Assembly (NCBI GenBank): GCA_023428265.1 | Contig: JAEYYW010000152.1 | Span: forward strand, 1-17,810 | Length of the DNA stretch: 17,810 nt | Direction of reading: 5' to 3' | DNA from: Bacillota bacterium | Lineage (GTDB): Bacteria > Bacillota > Clostridia > Christensenellales > UMGS416 | Part shown: positions 1 through 7,173 of the stretch, one piece after another | Layout of the letters: every line of letters begins with the position of its first letter | Position numbering within the stretch: the stretch's first letter is position 1 | Notes under the pieces: generated by a model | What the model was told of the DNA's origin: nothing | The model's database searches: none | What the model saw: only the letters and a program-made list of their open reading frames with translations | Position numbers and translations under genes: made by a program

Positions 1-767
1 GCGCCCGGGGAATCGGCTATGAGCTGGCACGTGAGTTTCTTCGGCTCGGTTTGTGTGTCACCGTCTCAAGTGTCAACCCAGACAGCCTTGCCCGCGCACA
101 GGAGCGCCTGCAGGAGTATGGCGACCGTGTGCAGTTTGTCCGCTGTGATGTGCGCAGCAGGGAGGAGGTTCAGTCCCTCTGGGAGTCTGCGGCACAGCGC
201 TGGGGTGGGGTTGATGTGTGGATCAACAACGCGGGCATCAGCCAGCCCAGGCAAAAGCTTTGGGAGGTTTCCGGTGAAACCACCGAGGCAATTGTGGGCA
301 CAAACATCCTTGGTGTGATTTACGGCTCACAGATTGCCGCGGAGGGCATGGTCAGGCAAGGCCACGGGTTCATTTATAACATGGAAGGCCTTGGCAGCGA
401 CGGCCGCATTGTGGACAGGACCGGCCTGTATGGCATGACAAAGTGGAGTCTGGTGTATTTCACAAAGGCACTGGCCAAAGAGCTGCGCGGCACACCGGTG
501 CGCGCAGGCCGCCTGCTGCCGGGCATGATGCCCACCGATTTCATCACCAAGCCCACGTTGGGGGAGCACGAGCGTGTTGTGGATGAGCAGACCAGAATGA
601 TCTTCAACATCCTTGGAGACAAACCTGACACCGTCGCCAGATTTCTTGCCGCCCGGATCCTGAAGAACAGGTCCGACAACGCCCACATCAAATGGCTGAC
701 AGCCGGCAGGGTCACAAGCCGTTTTCTGCTGGCGCCATTTCGCAAAAGGAATGTATTTGATCTATGA
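1..767 (+). CDS. Short-chain dehydrogenase/reductase, NYC1/NOL-like (5' end missing)
   Basis: The reading frame is open from the first complete codon at position 3, so the true start lies upstream. The visible part begins inside the Rossmann nucleotide loop (ARGIGYELA), so probably only 10-20 residues are lost. NNAG lies at 225-236 and the catalytic YGMTK at 429-443, both hallmarks of NAD(P)-dependent SDR enzymes. The serine segment reads NMEGLGSDGR, with Ser 11 residues before Tyr rather than the usual 13. That segment and the C-terminal WLTAGRVTSRFLLAPFRKRN block resemble, from memory, plant chlorophyll b reductase (NYC1/NOL) and its bacterial relatives, which do not imply chlorophyll work here. 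Its stop overlaps the glycerate kinase start by 4 bases (ATGA), so the two are translationally coupled. A hydroxyacid or semialdehyde substrate is a guess from context. The SDR assignment is firm; the substrate is unknown. Confidence 0.88.
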   Translation, partial: ARGIGYELAREFLRLGLCVTVSSVNPDSLARAQERLQEYGDRVQFVRCDVRSREEVQSLWESAAQRWGGVDVWINNAGISQPRQKLWEVSGETTEAIVGTNILGVIYGSQIAAEGMVRQGHGFIYNMEGLGSDGRIVDRTGLYGMTKWSLVYFTKALAKELRGTPVRAGRLLPGMMPTDFITKPTLGEHERVVDEQTRMIFNILGDKPDTVARFLAARILKNRSDNAHIKWLTAGRVTSRFLLAPFRKRNVFDL

Positions 768-1906
768 GAATCATCATTGCTCCAGACAAGTTCAAAGGTT
801 CCTGCCCGGCCGACACAGTCGCGGAGGCAATTTCCCGCGGTTGGAAAAGCGTGTTCCCGGATGATGAGACAGTGCTCGTGCCTGTGGCCGACGGTGGTGA
901 CGGCACGCTTGCAGCGATGCGCGCCGCTTGCGGCGGCCAGCTGATGACCGCGGAGGTTTGCGGCCCAATGGGCAACGCCGTGCAAGCGCACTGGCTGAAG
1001 CTTCCCGACGGCGCGGCGGTCATCGAGATGGCTCAAGCCTCGGGGCTCACATTGGTAGACGCGCCTGAGCGCAATGTGCGTCAGGCCGACTCCTTCGGCA
1101 CCGGGCAGCTCATCCTTGCGGCGTTGGATGCCGGCTGCCGGCGGTTCGTGGTGGGCATCGGCGGATCAGCCACCAACGACGGCGGCATCGGGATGCTGAG
1201 GGCCCTCGGCGCGCGCTTTTCCAGCCGGCATGGCGCGCTGACTGCGCCGGGAGACCTGCTTGAACTCGACCGGATCGATCTGTCCGGATTAGACGCCAGA
1301 ATCGCGGCAAGCCAATTTGTTGTGGCCTGCGATGTGGCAAACCCGTTGTGCGGTCCGGACGGCGCATCCGCCGTTTATGGCCCGCAGAAAGGCGCAAGCC
1401 CCGGCGATGTCGCCCATCTGGACGCCTGCCTGGCAAGGCTTGCCTCCGTCATGGTGGCGCAAATGGGCTTTGACAGGAGTTCTGCGCCCGGGGCTGGCGC
1501 CGCTGGGGGCATGGGTTGGGCGCTGCTGCAGGTTTGCGGGGCAGAGATGAGGCCCGGCATTGATGTTGTGCTGGAGGCGGCTGGCTTTGACGAAAAGCTC
1601 AATGGTGCAAGCCTGGTCATTACCGGCGAGGGGAGCCTTGACGGGCAGACAGCAATGGGAAAGGTGCCCGTGGGCGTGGCTGCCAGGGCTGGGGTTGTGA
1701 ACGTGCCTGTGGCCGTGATTGCCGGCACGCTGGGAAAAGGTCATGAGGCAGTTTTCTCCATGGGGATCGATTGCGCCATCGGCATTGCCCCCGGACCGAT
1801 GCAGCTGAGCGAGGCGATGACCCGTGCCGAAGAACTGATTGAGCAGGCGGCTACCCGTTTGGCGAGAACCATCCGGGTTGGGATGTCGCTGGAGGTGCCC
1901 AGATGA
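764..1906 (+). CDS. glxK: Glycerate kinase, type 2 (GarK/GlxK family)
   Basis: This gene codes for 380 residues, the usual length for the family. It phosphorylates D-glycerate with ATP; E. coli relatives make 2-phosphoglycerate, which enters lower glycolysis. Visible family blocks are the N-terminal IIIAPDKFKGS (residues 3-13), PVADGGDGT (40-48), the glycine-rich GIGGSATNDGG (131-141), a VACDVANPLCGP segment, GAAGGMG, and VITGEGSLDGQT near the C-terminus. The ATG at 764 overlaps the upstream SDR stop and the stop overlaps the AraC-type start, both as ATGA, so the three genes form one coupled unit. The nearest SD-like purines (AAAAGGA, 745-751) are rather distant, which fits translational coupling. 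The enzyme is expected to be cytosolic. Whether it makes the 2- or 3-phosphate cannot be read from the sequence. The symbol could equally be garK. Confidence 0.95.
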   Translation: MRIIIAPDKFKGSCPADTVAEAISRGWKSVFPDDETVLVPVADGGDGTLAAMRAACGGQLMTAEVCGPMGNAVQAHWLKLPDGAAVIEMAQASGLTLVDAPERNVRQADSFGTGQLILAALDAGCRRFVVGIGGSATNDGGIGMLRALGARFSSRHGALTAPGDLLELDRIDLSGLDARIAASQFVVACDVANPLCGPDGASAVYGPQKGASPGDVAHLDACLARLASVMVAQMGFDRSSAPGAGAAGGMGWALLQVCGAEMRPGIDVVLEAAGFDEKLNGASLVITGEGSLDGQTAMGKVPVGVAARAGVVNVPVAVIAGTLGKGHEAVFSMGIDCAIGIAPGPMQLSEAMTRAEELIEQAATRLARTIRVGMSLEVPR

Positions 1907-2805
1907 GCCGGAACGGCCCCGCAATCTGGGATCAGGCGATGCAGTCAGGCGGATGGGTGCCCGTGGTGGTGGAGCTTGTGGAGCGCGTGCATGACGGCAG
2001 CAAGCTCCCTGTGGACTACAGCACCCATGACAGCTTTGAGCTGGCTGCCATCAAGCAAGGCCAGGCGGTTTATAACTTTACCGGCGGCCGGTCAGTTTCC
2101 CTGAACCCTGGCGACATGATGATCATCAGGCCGCATGTCTCCCACCGCTTCACGGTGACCGGCGGCGGCACCTGCGACATCATCGTGATGCGTTTCAAGT
2201 TTGCCGACGTGGAGGGGCGCGAAATCAGCGCTCTGAGTCTCAACGATTTCCTTTCCTATCTGGAAAACCGCGGGCAGGGTGAGCAGGAATATCTGCCGAT
2301 CAACGCCGGGCTGTGGAGCGACGTGACGCGCCAGGTGAACCGTATCCTTGCTGAGCAGCGCCAGAAGCGGGAAGGCCATGAGTATATGACCAGGCTTCTG
2401 GTGCTGGAGCTGTTTGTGCTGGTGTCACGGGCGTTGCGCTCTCAGTGGGAAAGCTCAGTGGAGCCGCACGGGCCTCGCATCAGCGAGTATATGCGCAACG
2501 CACGCCGCTACATCGAGGAAAACTCCGCCGAGGAGCTCACGCTCCGCCAGATTGCCGGTTATGTGTATTTGAGCCCCAGCTATTTCGTGCGGGCCTTTAA
2601 GGAAGCCTGGGGCCAGTCGCCAATGCATTATCTGCAGCAGATCCGCCTTGCCAAGGCGCAGGATCTGCTTACCACCACCGATCTCCCCATCCGCGATGTG
2701 GCGCAGAAGGCCGGTTTTTCCGACCAAAGGCGTATGAATGAGCTCTTCATCAAAACTCTGGGCATTTCCCCGATGAAATACAGAAAGCAAAGCGGGCAGG
2801 GCTGA
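1903..2805 (+). CDS. AraC family regulator with cupin sensor domain
   Basis: This gene codes for 300 residues. The N-terminal half (about 20-150) is a cupin-like ligand-binding domain, with the pattern FELAAIKQGQAVYNF, then NPGDMMIIRPHVSHRF, as in AraC-type sugar sensors. The C-terminal ~100 residues hold the paired AraC helix-turn-helix. The first helix lies near LTLRQIAGYVYLSPSYFVRAFKE; the second, PIRDVAQKAGFSDQRRMNELF, is followed by the terminal GISPMKYRK signature. The start is supported by GGAGGTG at 1891-1897, six bases before the ATG, and it overlaps the glycerate kinase stop by 4 bases. Being co-encoded with the SDR and kinase suggests it controls this operon in response to a small metabolite such as a sugar acid; that is inference. 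The operon promoter it would act on lies outside the window. Confidence 0.93.
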   Translation: MSRNGPAIWDQAMQSGGWVPVVVELVERVHDGSKLPVDYSTHDSFELAAIKQGQAVYNFTGGRSVSLNPGDMMIIRPHVSHRFTVTGGGTCDIIVMRFKFADVEGREISALSLNDFLSYLENRGQGEQEYLPINAGLWSDVTRQVNRILAEQRQKREGHEYMTRLLVLELFVLVSRALRSQWESSVEPHGPRISEYMRNARRYIEENSAEELTLRQIAGYVYLSPSYFVRAFKEAWGQSPMHYLQQIRLAKAQDLLTTTDLPIRDVAQKAGFSDQRRMNELFIKTLGISPMKYRKQSGQG

Positions 2806-2824
2806 CAGCCGCAGGAGGGAAGCG

Positions 2825-3808
2825 TTGCATCCGATCAAAGTGCTCGTTGCGGCACATGATGACAGATTGCCGGGCTTGTTGTGCGCCGGTGTGGATAAGG
2901 ATCCGGCCATGCGGCTTCTGGGGCGGTGTTCCTCCTCTGCCGAAGCCATTGAGGTCGCGCAGCGGCTGAGCCCCGATGTGATTGCCTTAGACCTTCGCTT
3001 GCGCGACATGGCGCCGGAAGAAGCAATCGCACTATTCAAGCGGGCATGCAAGGCTGCGGTTGTGGCGCTTGGCCCGGTGATGGGGCGGGCGCTTCCGATC
3101 ATTGACGCCGGGGCGGTGGATTTTATCCACATGCCGGTGCGGGGCAGCGAAAGCGACGGCAGGCTTTTTGCGGCAGACGCGCTTTCCAGACTGAAGGTCG
3201 CCACGCTTGGCAGGACGACTGCTCCGGCACAATGGCAGGAGCATGCCGATGTGCGGTTGCTCGCAATCCACGCCGGGCAGGGCGGGCTGGTGCAGGCGGC
3301 TTATGTGCTTCAGCAATTGGAGAGACGGTGCCCGCCGGTTTTGATCCAGCAAATGAAGCCAGCATTATGCGGTGCGTATGGTTCGCAGCTTTCCTCCCTG
3401 TGCGGCTGGCCCGTCGTCCCGGCCGAAGACGGCGTGATGCTGCTGGATTCCACTGTTTATCTGGCAGACCAGAACCAATGCCTGCGCGCGGAACCGGGCA
3501 ATGGCAAAATTACTCTTCGCGTGCAAGCAGGGGCCGGGCAGCCATGTGCCGATGATTTCTTCCTTCAGTTGGCCGATTCTCTCGGCGGCACATTCGCTGG
3601 GGTGTCTTTGTCCGGCGATGGCGAGAGCGGGTTGAGATCTGTGGCAGAAGCCGGCGGATTGGCAATCCGGTACAATAAAAACGCTCTGCTGGGTCAGCCC
3701 GGCGGCATGATGCCCAACCAGGTGGTTGAGCTGGCGCTGGAGGATATCCCGATGGAAATAGAGCGATGGCGGGGGGCGCCGCTCGCGAGCCTGCAGTTTG
3801 ACCGCTAG
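2825..3808 (+). CDS. CheB-like receiver/methylesterase homologue with inactive catalytic sites
   Basis: This gene codes for 327 residues and starts at TTG (2825), chosen because AGGAGGGA (2813-2820) sits at proper spacing and the frame begins MHPIKVLV like CheB. Residues 4-125 align with a CheB receiver (SPDVIALDLRL, then AGAVDFIHMP). D56, the phosphoacceptor, remains, but the acidic pair is A10-H11, the Thr/Ser position is G83 and the conserved Lys is M103. Residues 143-310 align with the esterase domain (RLLAIHAGQGG, PVLIQQM, GVSLSGDGESG). There the Ser, His and Asp of the triad are G151, Q176 and S268. It should therefore be neither a methylesterase nor a normal phospho-switch. It lies 19 bases after the AraC-type gene, with no chemotaxis genes in view. 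A binding or regulatory role is inference; I know no described function for such a form. Confidence 0.75.
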   Translation: MHPIKVLVAAHDDRLPGLLCAGVDKDPAMRLLGRCSSSAEAIEVAQRLSPDVIALDLRLRDMAPEEAIALFKRACKAAVVALGPVMGRALPIIDAGAVDFIHMPVRGSESDGRLFAADALSRLKVATLGRTTAPAQWQEHADVRLLAIHAGQGGLVQAAYVLQQLERRCPPVLIQQMKPALCGAYGSQLSSLCGWPVVPAEDGVMLLDSTVYLADQNQCLRAEPGNGKITLRVQAGAGQPCADDFFLQLADSLGGTFAGVSLSGDGESGLRSVAEAGGLAIRYNKNALLGQPGGMMPNQVVELALEDIPMEIERWRGAPLASLQFDR

Positions 3809-3882
3809 CAGCGGTGCGTTTCGGGTATACGACATGTCTCATTTGCATTTATCACATACAATCATCAGGGGAGGCAAGCATC

Positions 3883-5010
3883 ATGGTGGAAATCAGGCAG
3901 GTCACGACCAGACGGGATTTGAACAGGTTTCTGGACTTTCCCATCCAGCTCTACAAGGACAGCCCTTATTATGTGCCGGACATGCGCTCCGACGAGCTCA
4001 ACAATCTGAACCCGAAAATCAACCCGGCGTTCGAACACTCAGAGGCCATTCAATGGCTGGCTCTGCGCGACGGCAAGGTAGTGGGGCGGGTAATGGCGCT
4101 TGTGAACCACAATGTGAACGCCGCCTGGGGCAAGAAGCTGGCCCGTTTCTCCCGCCTGGATTTCATTGACGACCCGGAGGTCTCCGCAGCCCTGCTGTCC
4201 AAAGCCGAGGAATGGGCCAGGGAAAAGGGGATGGAGGAGATCGTGGGGCCAATGGGCTTTTGCGACTTTGACAAGGAAGGCATGCTCGTGGAAGGGTTTG
4301 AGGAGCTATCCACATTTGCAACCTATTATAACTATGCGTATTACCCCCAGCATGTGGAGCGTCTGGGCTATGCCAAGGAGGCGGACTGGATTGAGTTCCG
4401 CCTGGATGTGCCCAATGAGGTGGATCCCAAGATTGCCCGAATTGCCGAGATCGTCAAAAAGAAGACCGGTTGCAGGCTCGTGGAGTTCACCAGATCCAAA
4501 GACATCCTTCCCTGGGGTGAGCAAGCGTTTGCGCTGTTCAACGAGGGCTATAAGGAGCTTTTTGGCTTCGTGCCTCTCACCGATAAGCAGGTGCAGGCCT
4601 ACATCAAGCAATACTTCGGGTTTGTGAACCCGGCGTTTATCAAAGCCATCGTGGACAAAGACAATAAGCTTGCTGCTTTTGGCATCACGCTGCCTTCGCT
4701 TTCCAAGGCCATGCGCAAGTGCGGCGGCAGGCTTTTCCCGTTTGGCTTCATTCCTGTTCTTGAGGCCATCAAGAAGAACGACACGCTGGATATGTATCTG
4801 GTTGCCGTCAAGCCCGAATATCAAAACCTGGGCCTCTACGCGATCCTGATGGACGCCGTTTATCGGAGCGCCATCGCCCATGGCTTCAAGTATGCCGAGT
4901 CCAACCCGGAGTTGGAAACCAACGACAAGGTGCAGGCCACATGGAAGTTCTTCCCACGCCGCCAGCACCGCCGCAGAAGGGCGTATATCAAGCGCCTGGC
5001 CCATGAATAA
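3883..5010 (+). CDS. GNAT-fold N-acetyltransferase-like protein (YghO-like)
   Basis: This gene codes for 375 residues from ATG 3883, chosen because AGGGGAGG (3867-3874) lies 8 bases upstream and the frame then reads MVEIRQV; the open frame extends further up but without a good start. The N-terminal part (VTTRRDLNRFLDFPIQLYKD, then PYYVPD) is typical of a long GNAT-related family of about 370-390 residues that includes E. coli YghO. The C-terminal third carries the acetyl-CoA loop region, VAVKPEYQNLGLYAILMDA, where QNLGL takes the place of the usual Q/RxxGxG/A. It then ends in a basic segment, PRRQHRRRRAYIKR. The substrate is unknown. Its stop lies 8 bases inside the next gene, so the two are probably co-translated. 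The fold assignment is fairly secure; enzymatic activity is not shown. Confidence 0.75.
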   Translation: MVEIRQVTTRRDLNRFLDFPIQLYKDSPYYVPDMRSDELNNLNPKINPAFEHSEAIQWLALRDGKVVGRVMALVNHNVNAAWGKKLARFSRLDFIDDPEVSAALLSKAEEWAREKGMEEIVGPMGFCDFDKEGMLVEGFEELSTFATYYNYAYYPQHVERLGYAKEADWIEFRLDVPNEVDPKIARIAEIVKKKTGCRLVEFTRSKDILPWGEQAFALFNEGYKELFGFVPLTDKQVQAYIKQYFGFVNPAFIKAIVDKDNKLAAFGITLPSLSKAMRKCGGRLFPFGFIPVLEAIKKNDTLDMYLVAVKPEYQNLGLYAILMDAVYRSAIAHGFKYAESNPELETNDKVQATWKFFPRRQHRRRRAYIKRLAHE

Positions 5011-5590
5011 TCCCGTCAACGAGGTGCACCCGGCCAAAGCAGCCCGGATCATCACCATTGCCGGAGCACCCGGCAGCGGTAAATCTTCGGTGGCGGCAAG
5101 GCTTCTCCAGCTGCTGCCGGGTTATGCCCATTACTCCGCCGGCCAGGCGTTCCGCAAAATTGCGGCGGAGCGGGGGATGACTGTCAACGAGCTCACGGCG
5201 CTGGCCGATTGTCATCGCTGCTATGACCAGATGGTGGATGAAAGCCTGATGGCGTTTGGGCGAAGTGCGGGCCAGGCTGTGATTGATTCCCGGATGGCAT
5301 GGCATTTCCTTCCGGATTCATTCAAGGTTTGTCTCACCATCGCGCCGGATGCTGCGGCCAGACGCATCCTGCTCAGCCGTGACAGGGGTGCGCTGGAGCA
5401 ATATGCCACGTTGCAGGAAGCGGAAGAGGCCGTGCGAAAGCGCGGCCTCTCCGAGCGCAACCGATATCTGGATCTTTACGGCATCGACATCCTGGATGCC
5501 AGCAACTTTGACCTTTTGATTGACACATCGGGGATCACGGCGGATCAGGCGGCGGAGAAGGTGCTTGCGGTCTATCTGGCCAGGTCCTGA
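5003..5590 (+). CDS. Cytidylate kinase-like P-loop kinase (short, archaeal-type form)
   Basis: This gene codes for 195 residues from ATG 5003, which overlaps the GNAT gene by 8 bases. Earlier in-frame codons only translate the GNAT gene in another frame. The P-loop GAPGSGKSS lies at residues 21-29. It is followed by YSAGQAFRKIAAERGMTVNE, which resembles the substrate-binding stretch of short CMP kinases (the pattern TGxxFRxxAxERGM), then VIDSRMAWHF and the lid region LSRDRGALEQY. The length is below that of ordinary bacterial Cmk (about 220-230) and fits the Cytidylate_kin2 or AAA_33-like group. The expected reaction is ATP-dependent phosphorylation of CMP or dCMP, but members of this group may use other substrates. 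A separate standard cmk may exist elsewhere. Its 3' end overlaps the convergent ketopantoate reductase gene by 19 bases. Confidence 0.65.
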   Translation: MNNPVNEVHPAKAARIITIAGAPGSGKSSVAARLLQLLPGYAHYSAGQAFRKIAAERGMTVNELTALADCHRCYDQMVDESLMAFGRSAGQAVIDSRMAWHFLPDSFKVCLTIAPDAAARRILLSRDRGALEQYATLQEAEEAVRKRGLSERNRYLDLYGIDILDASNFDLLIDTSGITADQAAEKVLAVYLARS

Positions 5591-6612
5591 AACTCCGGCA
5601 GGCCGAAGTTCGTTGGCTCGGGCTTATGCTTGCCCGATTCGATCTGCCGGATTACAGCCACAACCGCATCATTGACCGGTGTCTTCACGCCGCATTCCGC
5701 GCCTTTCCGGCAGATATACCCATTGAAGAAGTCAATTTCGGTGGGCTTGCCCCGCTCCAATGACTGAAGGCTGGAGGATTTGAGCCTGCGGTATTTCAAC
5801 CCCATCACGCGGATCATCATGTGGCGTTTCCAATCAGGGAGGAAGCCCTTGCCGGAGCAAAGCTTGTAGTAATCCAGCTTCCCCGCATAGGGCGGGATCC
5901 TGACGCCAATGGCTTCCGCCACTGCCATAGCCTCAAAGATGATTCCAAGAAAAAGCTCCCTTGCCCGCTTCCTTTTCATCATCTCACCCAGGCGCAATCC
6001 GCAGATTGCCCCCAGGGATGTGATGCAGGAGTTCACGATCAGCTTTGAATAGAGTTCCGCGTAAATATCCGGTGAAACCCTCGCCGGCACAACGGCGCTC
6101 AGCGCCTGCCGCAGCGGCTCAAGGCGTTCTTCCATGCCGGGCTCCAGCCCCCCGATCACAAACTCTCCTTCGCTCGTCATCTCCAGCTCGCCGCGGCCGT
6201 GCATTGTGGCGCCCCAACCGATCACACAGCCCACTGTGCGGGCCTGGCCGGCGATCTCTGCAACCGCATCGGTGCAAATGCCATTTTGCATGGATACCAC
6301 CAGCGATTGATCGCTGAGAAATGGAAGGCAGCTTTGCAACACACCCGGCAGGTCATATGCCTTTACGGCCAGCAAAATGGCGTCCTTTTGCCCGGACAAT
6401 CGGTCAATGCCTGTGACCGCGCCCACCTTCACCCTGCGGGTGCCCCTCACACCGCTGATGGATAGCCCATCGCCGTTTGCCAGTCTGGCGGTGTCTTCAT
6501 GGTTGCACACCAGTTCCACATCATAACCGGCTTCCGCCAGAAATGCCGCCGTGATGCCCCCGATGGCCCCGGCGCCGACCACGGCGATTTTTAGCCTGTC
6601 TCTTCCGTTCAT
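5572..6612 (-). CDS. panE: 2-dehydropantoate 2-reductase (ketopantoate reductase) family
   Basis: This gene codes for 346 residues. The start at 6612 (MNGRDRLKI) is preceded by GGGGAGG on the minus strand (about 6619-6626). An ATG further upstream at 6654 lacks this and would add an odd 14-residue lead. The N-terminus holds the NADP-binding IAVVGAGAIGG, followed by LAVKAYDL and SMQNGI. The C-terminal helical domain has YSKLIVNSCITSLGAICG, containing the Lys expected for catalysis, and a conserved EIDFFNGYI segment. In pantothenate synthesis the enzyme reduces ketopantoate to pantoate with NADPH. It is longer than E. coli PanE (about 303 residues), and no other pan gene is present, so a related 2-oxoacid reductase role is possible. 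It stands alone, convergent with the kinase gene and divergent from darA. Confidence 0.85.
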   Translation of the reverse strand: MNGRDRLKIAVVGAGAIGGITAAFLAEAGYDVELVCNHEDTARLANGDGLSISGVRGTRRVKVGAVTGIDRLSGQKDAILLAVKAYDLPGVLQSCLPFLSDQSLVVSMQNGICTDAVAEIAGQARTVGCVIGWGATMHGRGELEMTSEGEFVIGGLEPGMEERLEPLRQALSAVVPARVSPDIYAELYSKLIVNSCITSLGAICGLRLGEMMKRKRARELFLGIIFEAMAVAEAIGVRIPPYAGKLDYYKLCSGKGFLPDWKRHMMIRVMGLKYRRLKSSSLQSLERGKPTEIDFFNGYICRKGAECGVKTPVNDAVVAVIRQIESGKHKPEPTNFGLPEFQDLAR

Positions 6613-6634
6613 TTCCAGCCTCCCCAAAAGCAGA

Positions 6635-6653
6635 TGTATCACATGGTAATACA
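6635..6653. promoter_or_regulatory. Imperfect palindrome upstream of panE (possible operator)
   Basis: The sequence TGTATCACATGGTAATACA matches its own reverse complement at 7 of 9 arm positions. It lies just upstream of the panE ribosome site, where a minus-strand promoter would be expected. TGTAT...ATACA arms are the sort bound by GntR-type repressors, but no such gene is in view. Low confidence. Confidence 0.25.
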
Positions 6654-6765
6654 AAATGAAAGCTGGAGCAATGCCGTGCGATTTATGAATTATCGGGCAG
6701 AGCCGGATTCTGTTGTCTTTTTATGGGCTTCTTGTGAAAAACTGCTTAAATTCATAGATCATTAT

Positions 6766-6794
6766 TTGCGGAAGAACAACAAATACGTTATAAT
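6766..6794 (+). promoter_or_regulatory. Promoter for darA-holB-ricT
   Basis: A -35 box TTGCGG (6766-6771) and a perfect -10 box TATAAT (6789-6794) are separated by 17 bases, which places the transcription start near 6801, about 36 bases before darA. The surrounding 6613-6836 interval is otherwise non-coding; I see only this promoter and the panE-side palindrome in it. Confidence 0.8.
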
Positions 6795-6836
6795 ACTGAA
6801 AACAGGGATCGCATCCCCAAATGGGAGGTTTGGCTT

Positions 6837-7166
6837 ATGAAACTGATCATCGCAATCGTGCAGGATGAAGACGCCGGCAGGCTGGTGAGTGCATTGATGA
6901 GCGAAGGATACGGCGTGACAAAGCTGGCCACGACGGGCGGTTTCCTGCGGGCCGGCAATACCACGCTTCTGGTGGGCGTGGCTGATGACAAAATGAACGG
7001 CGCAATGGCCATCATTGAGAAAGTATGCAAAAGCCGCAAGCAAATCGCCACATCACCCTCTCCGGTGGCAGGATCCTCTGGCATGTATGTTCCTTACCCG
7101 GTGGAGGTTATGGTCGGCGGCGCTACGGTGTTTGTGATGGACGTGGAGCAGTTCAAGAAGGTGTAG
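6837..7166 (+). CDS. darA: Cyclic di-AMP receptor DarA (PII-like, YaaQ/PstA)
   Basis: This gene codes for 109 residues, the normal length. It is a PII-like trimeric protein that binds the second messenger c-di-AMP in Firmicutes. The match to the family is strong: MKLIIAIVQDEDAGRLVSAL, then VTKLATTGGFLRAGNTT (residues 27-43), a long T-loop replacement with SPSPVAGSSG, and YVPYPVEVMVGGATVFVMDV near the end. Relative to B. subtilis DarA as I recall it, N24 and R26 near the ligand site are Gly here, while T28, F36 and N41 are kept. GGGAGG at 6823-6828 lies 8 bases before the ATG. It is the first gene of a darA-holB-ricT unit, a neighbourhood conserved in Firmicutes. The downstream target of DarA is still unclear in the family. 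Confidence 0.95.
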   Translation: MKLIIAIVQDEDAGRLVSALMSEGYGVTKLATTGGFLRAGNTTLLVGVADDKMNGAMAIIEKVCKSRKQIATSPSPVAGSSGMYVPYPVEVMVGGATVFVMDVEQFKKV

Positions 7167-7173
7167 GCTAGGG

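Noticed and set aside
2455..3204. A 249-codon minus-strand frame across the AraC-type and CheB-like genes
   Set aside because: It overlaps two well supported genes, has no recognisable motif and spans their junction; a shadow frame.
3857..3862. TACAAT as a -10 box for the GNAT gene
   Set aside because: No -35-like hexamer is found at 16-18 bases upstream, and it would start transcription at or just past the ribosome site.
6634..6840. A 68-codon plus-strand frame upstream of darA
   Set aside because: It runs through the darA promoter and ribosome site, has no SD and no recognisable features.
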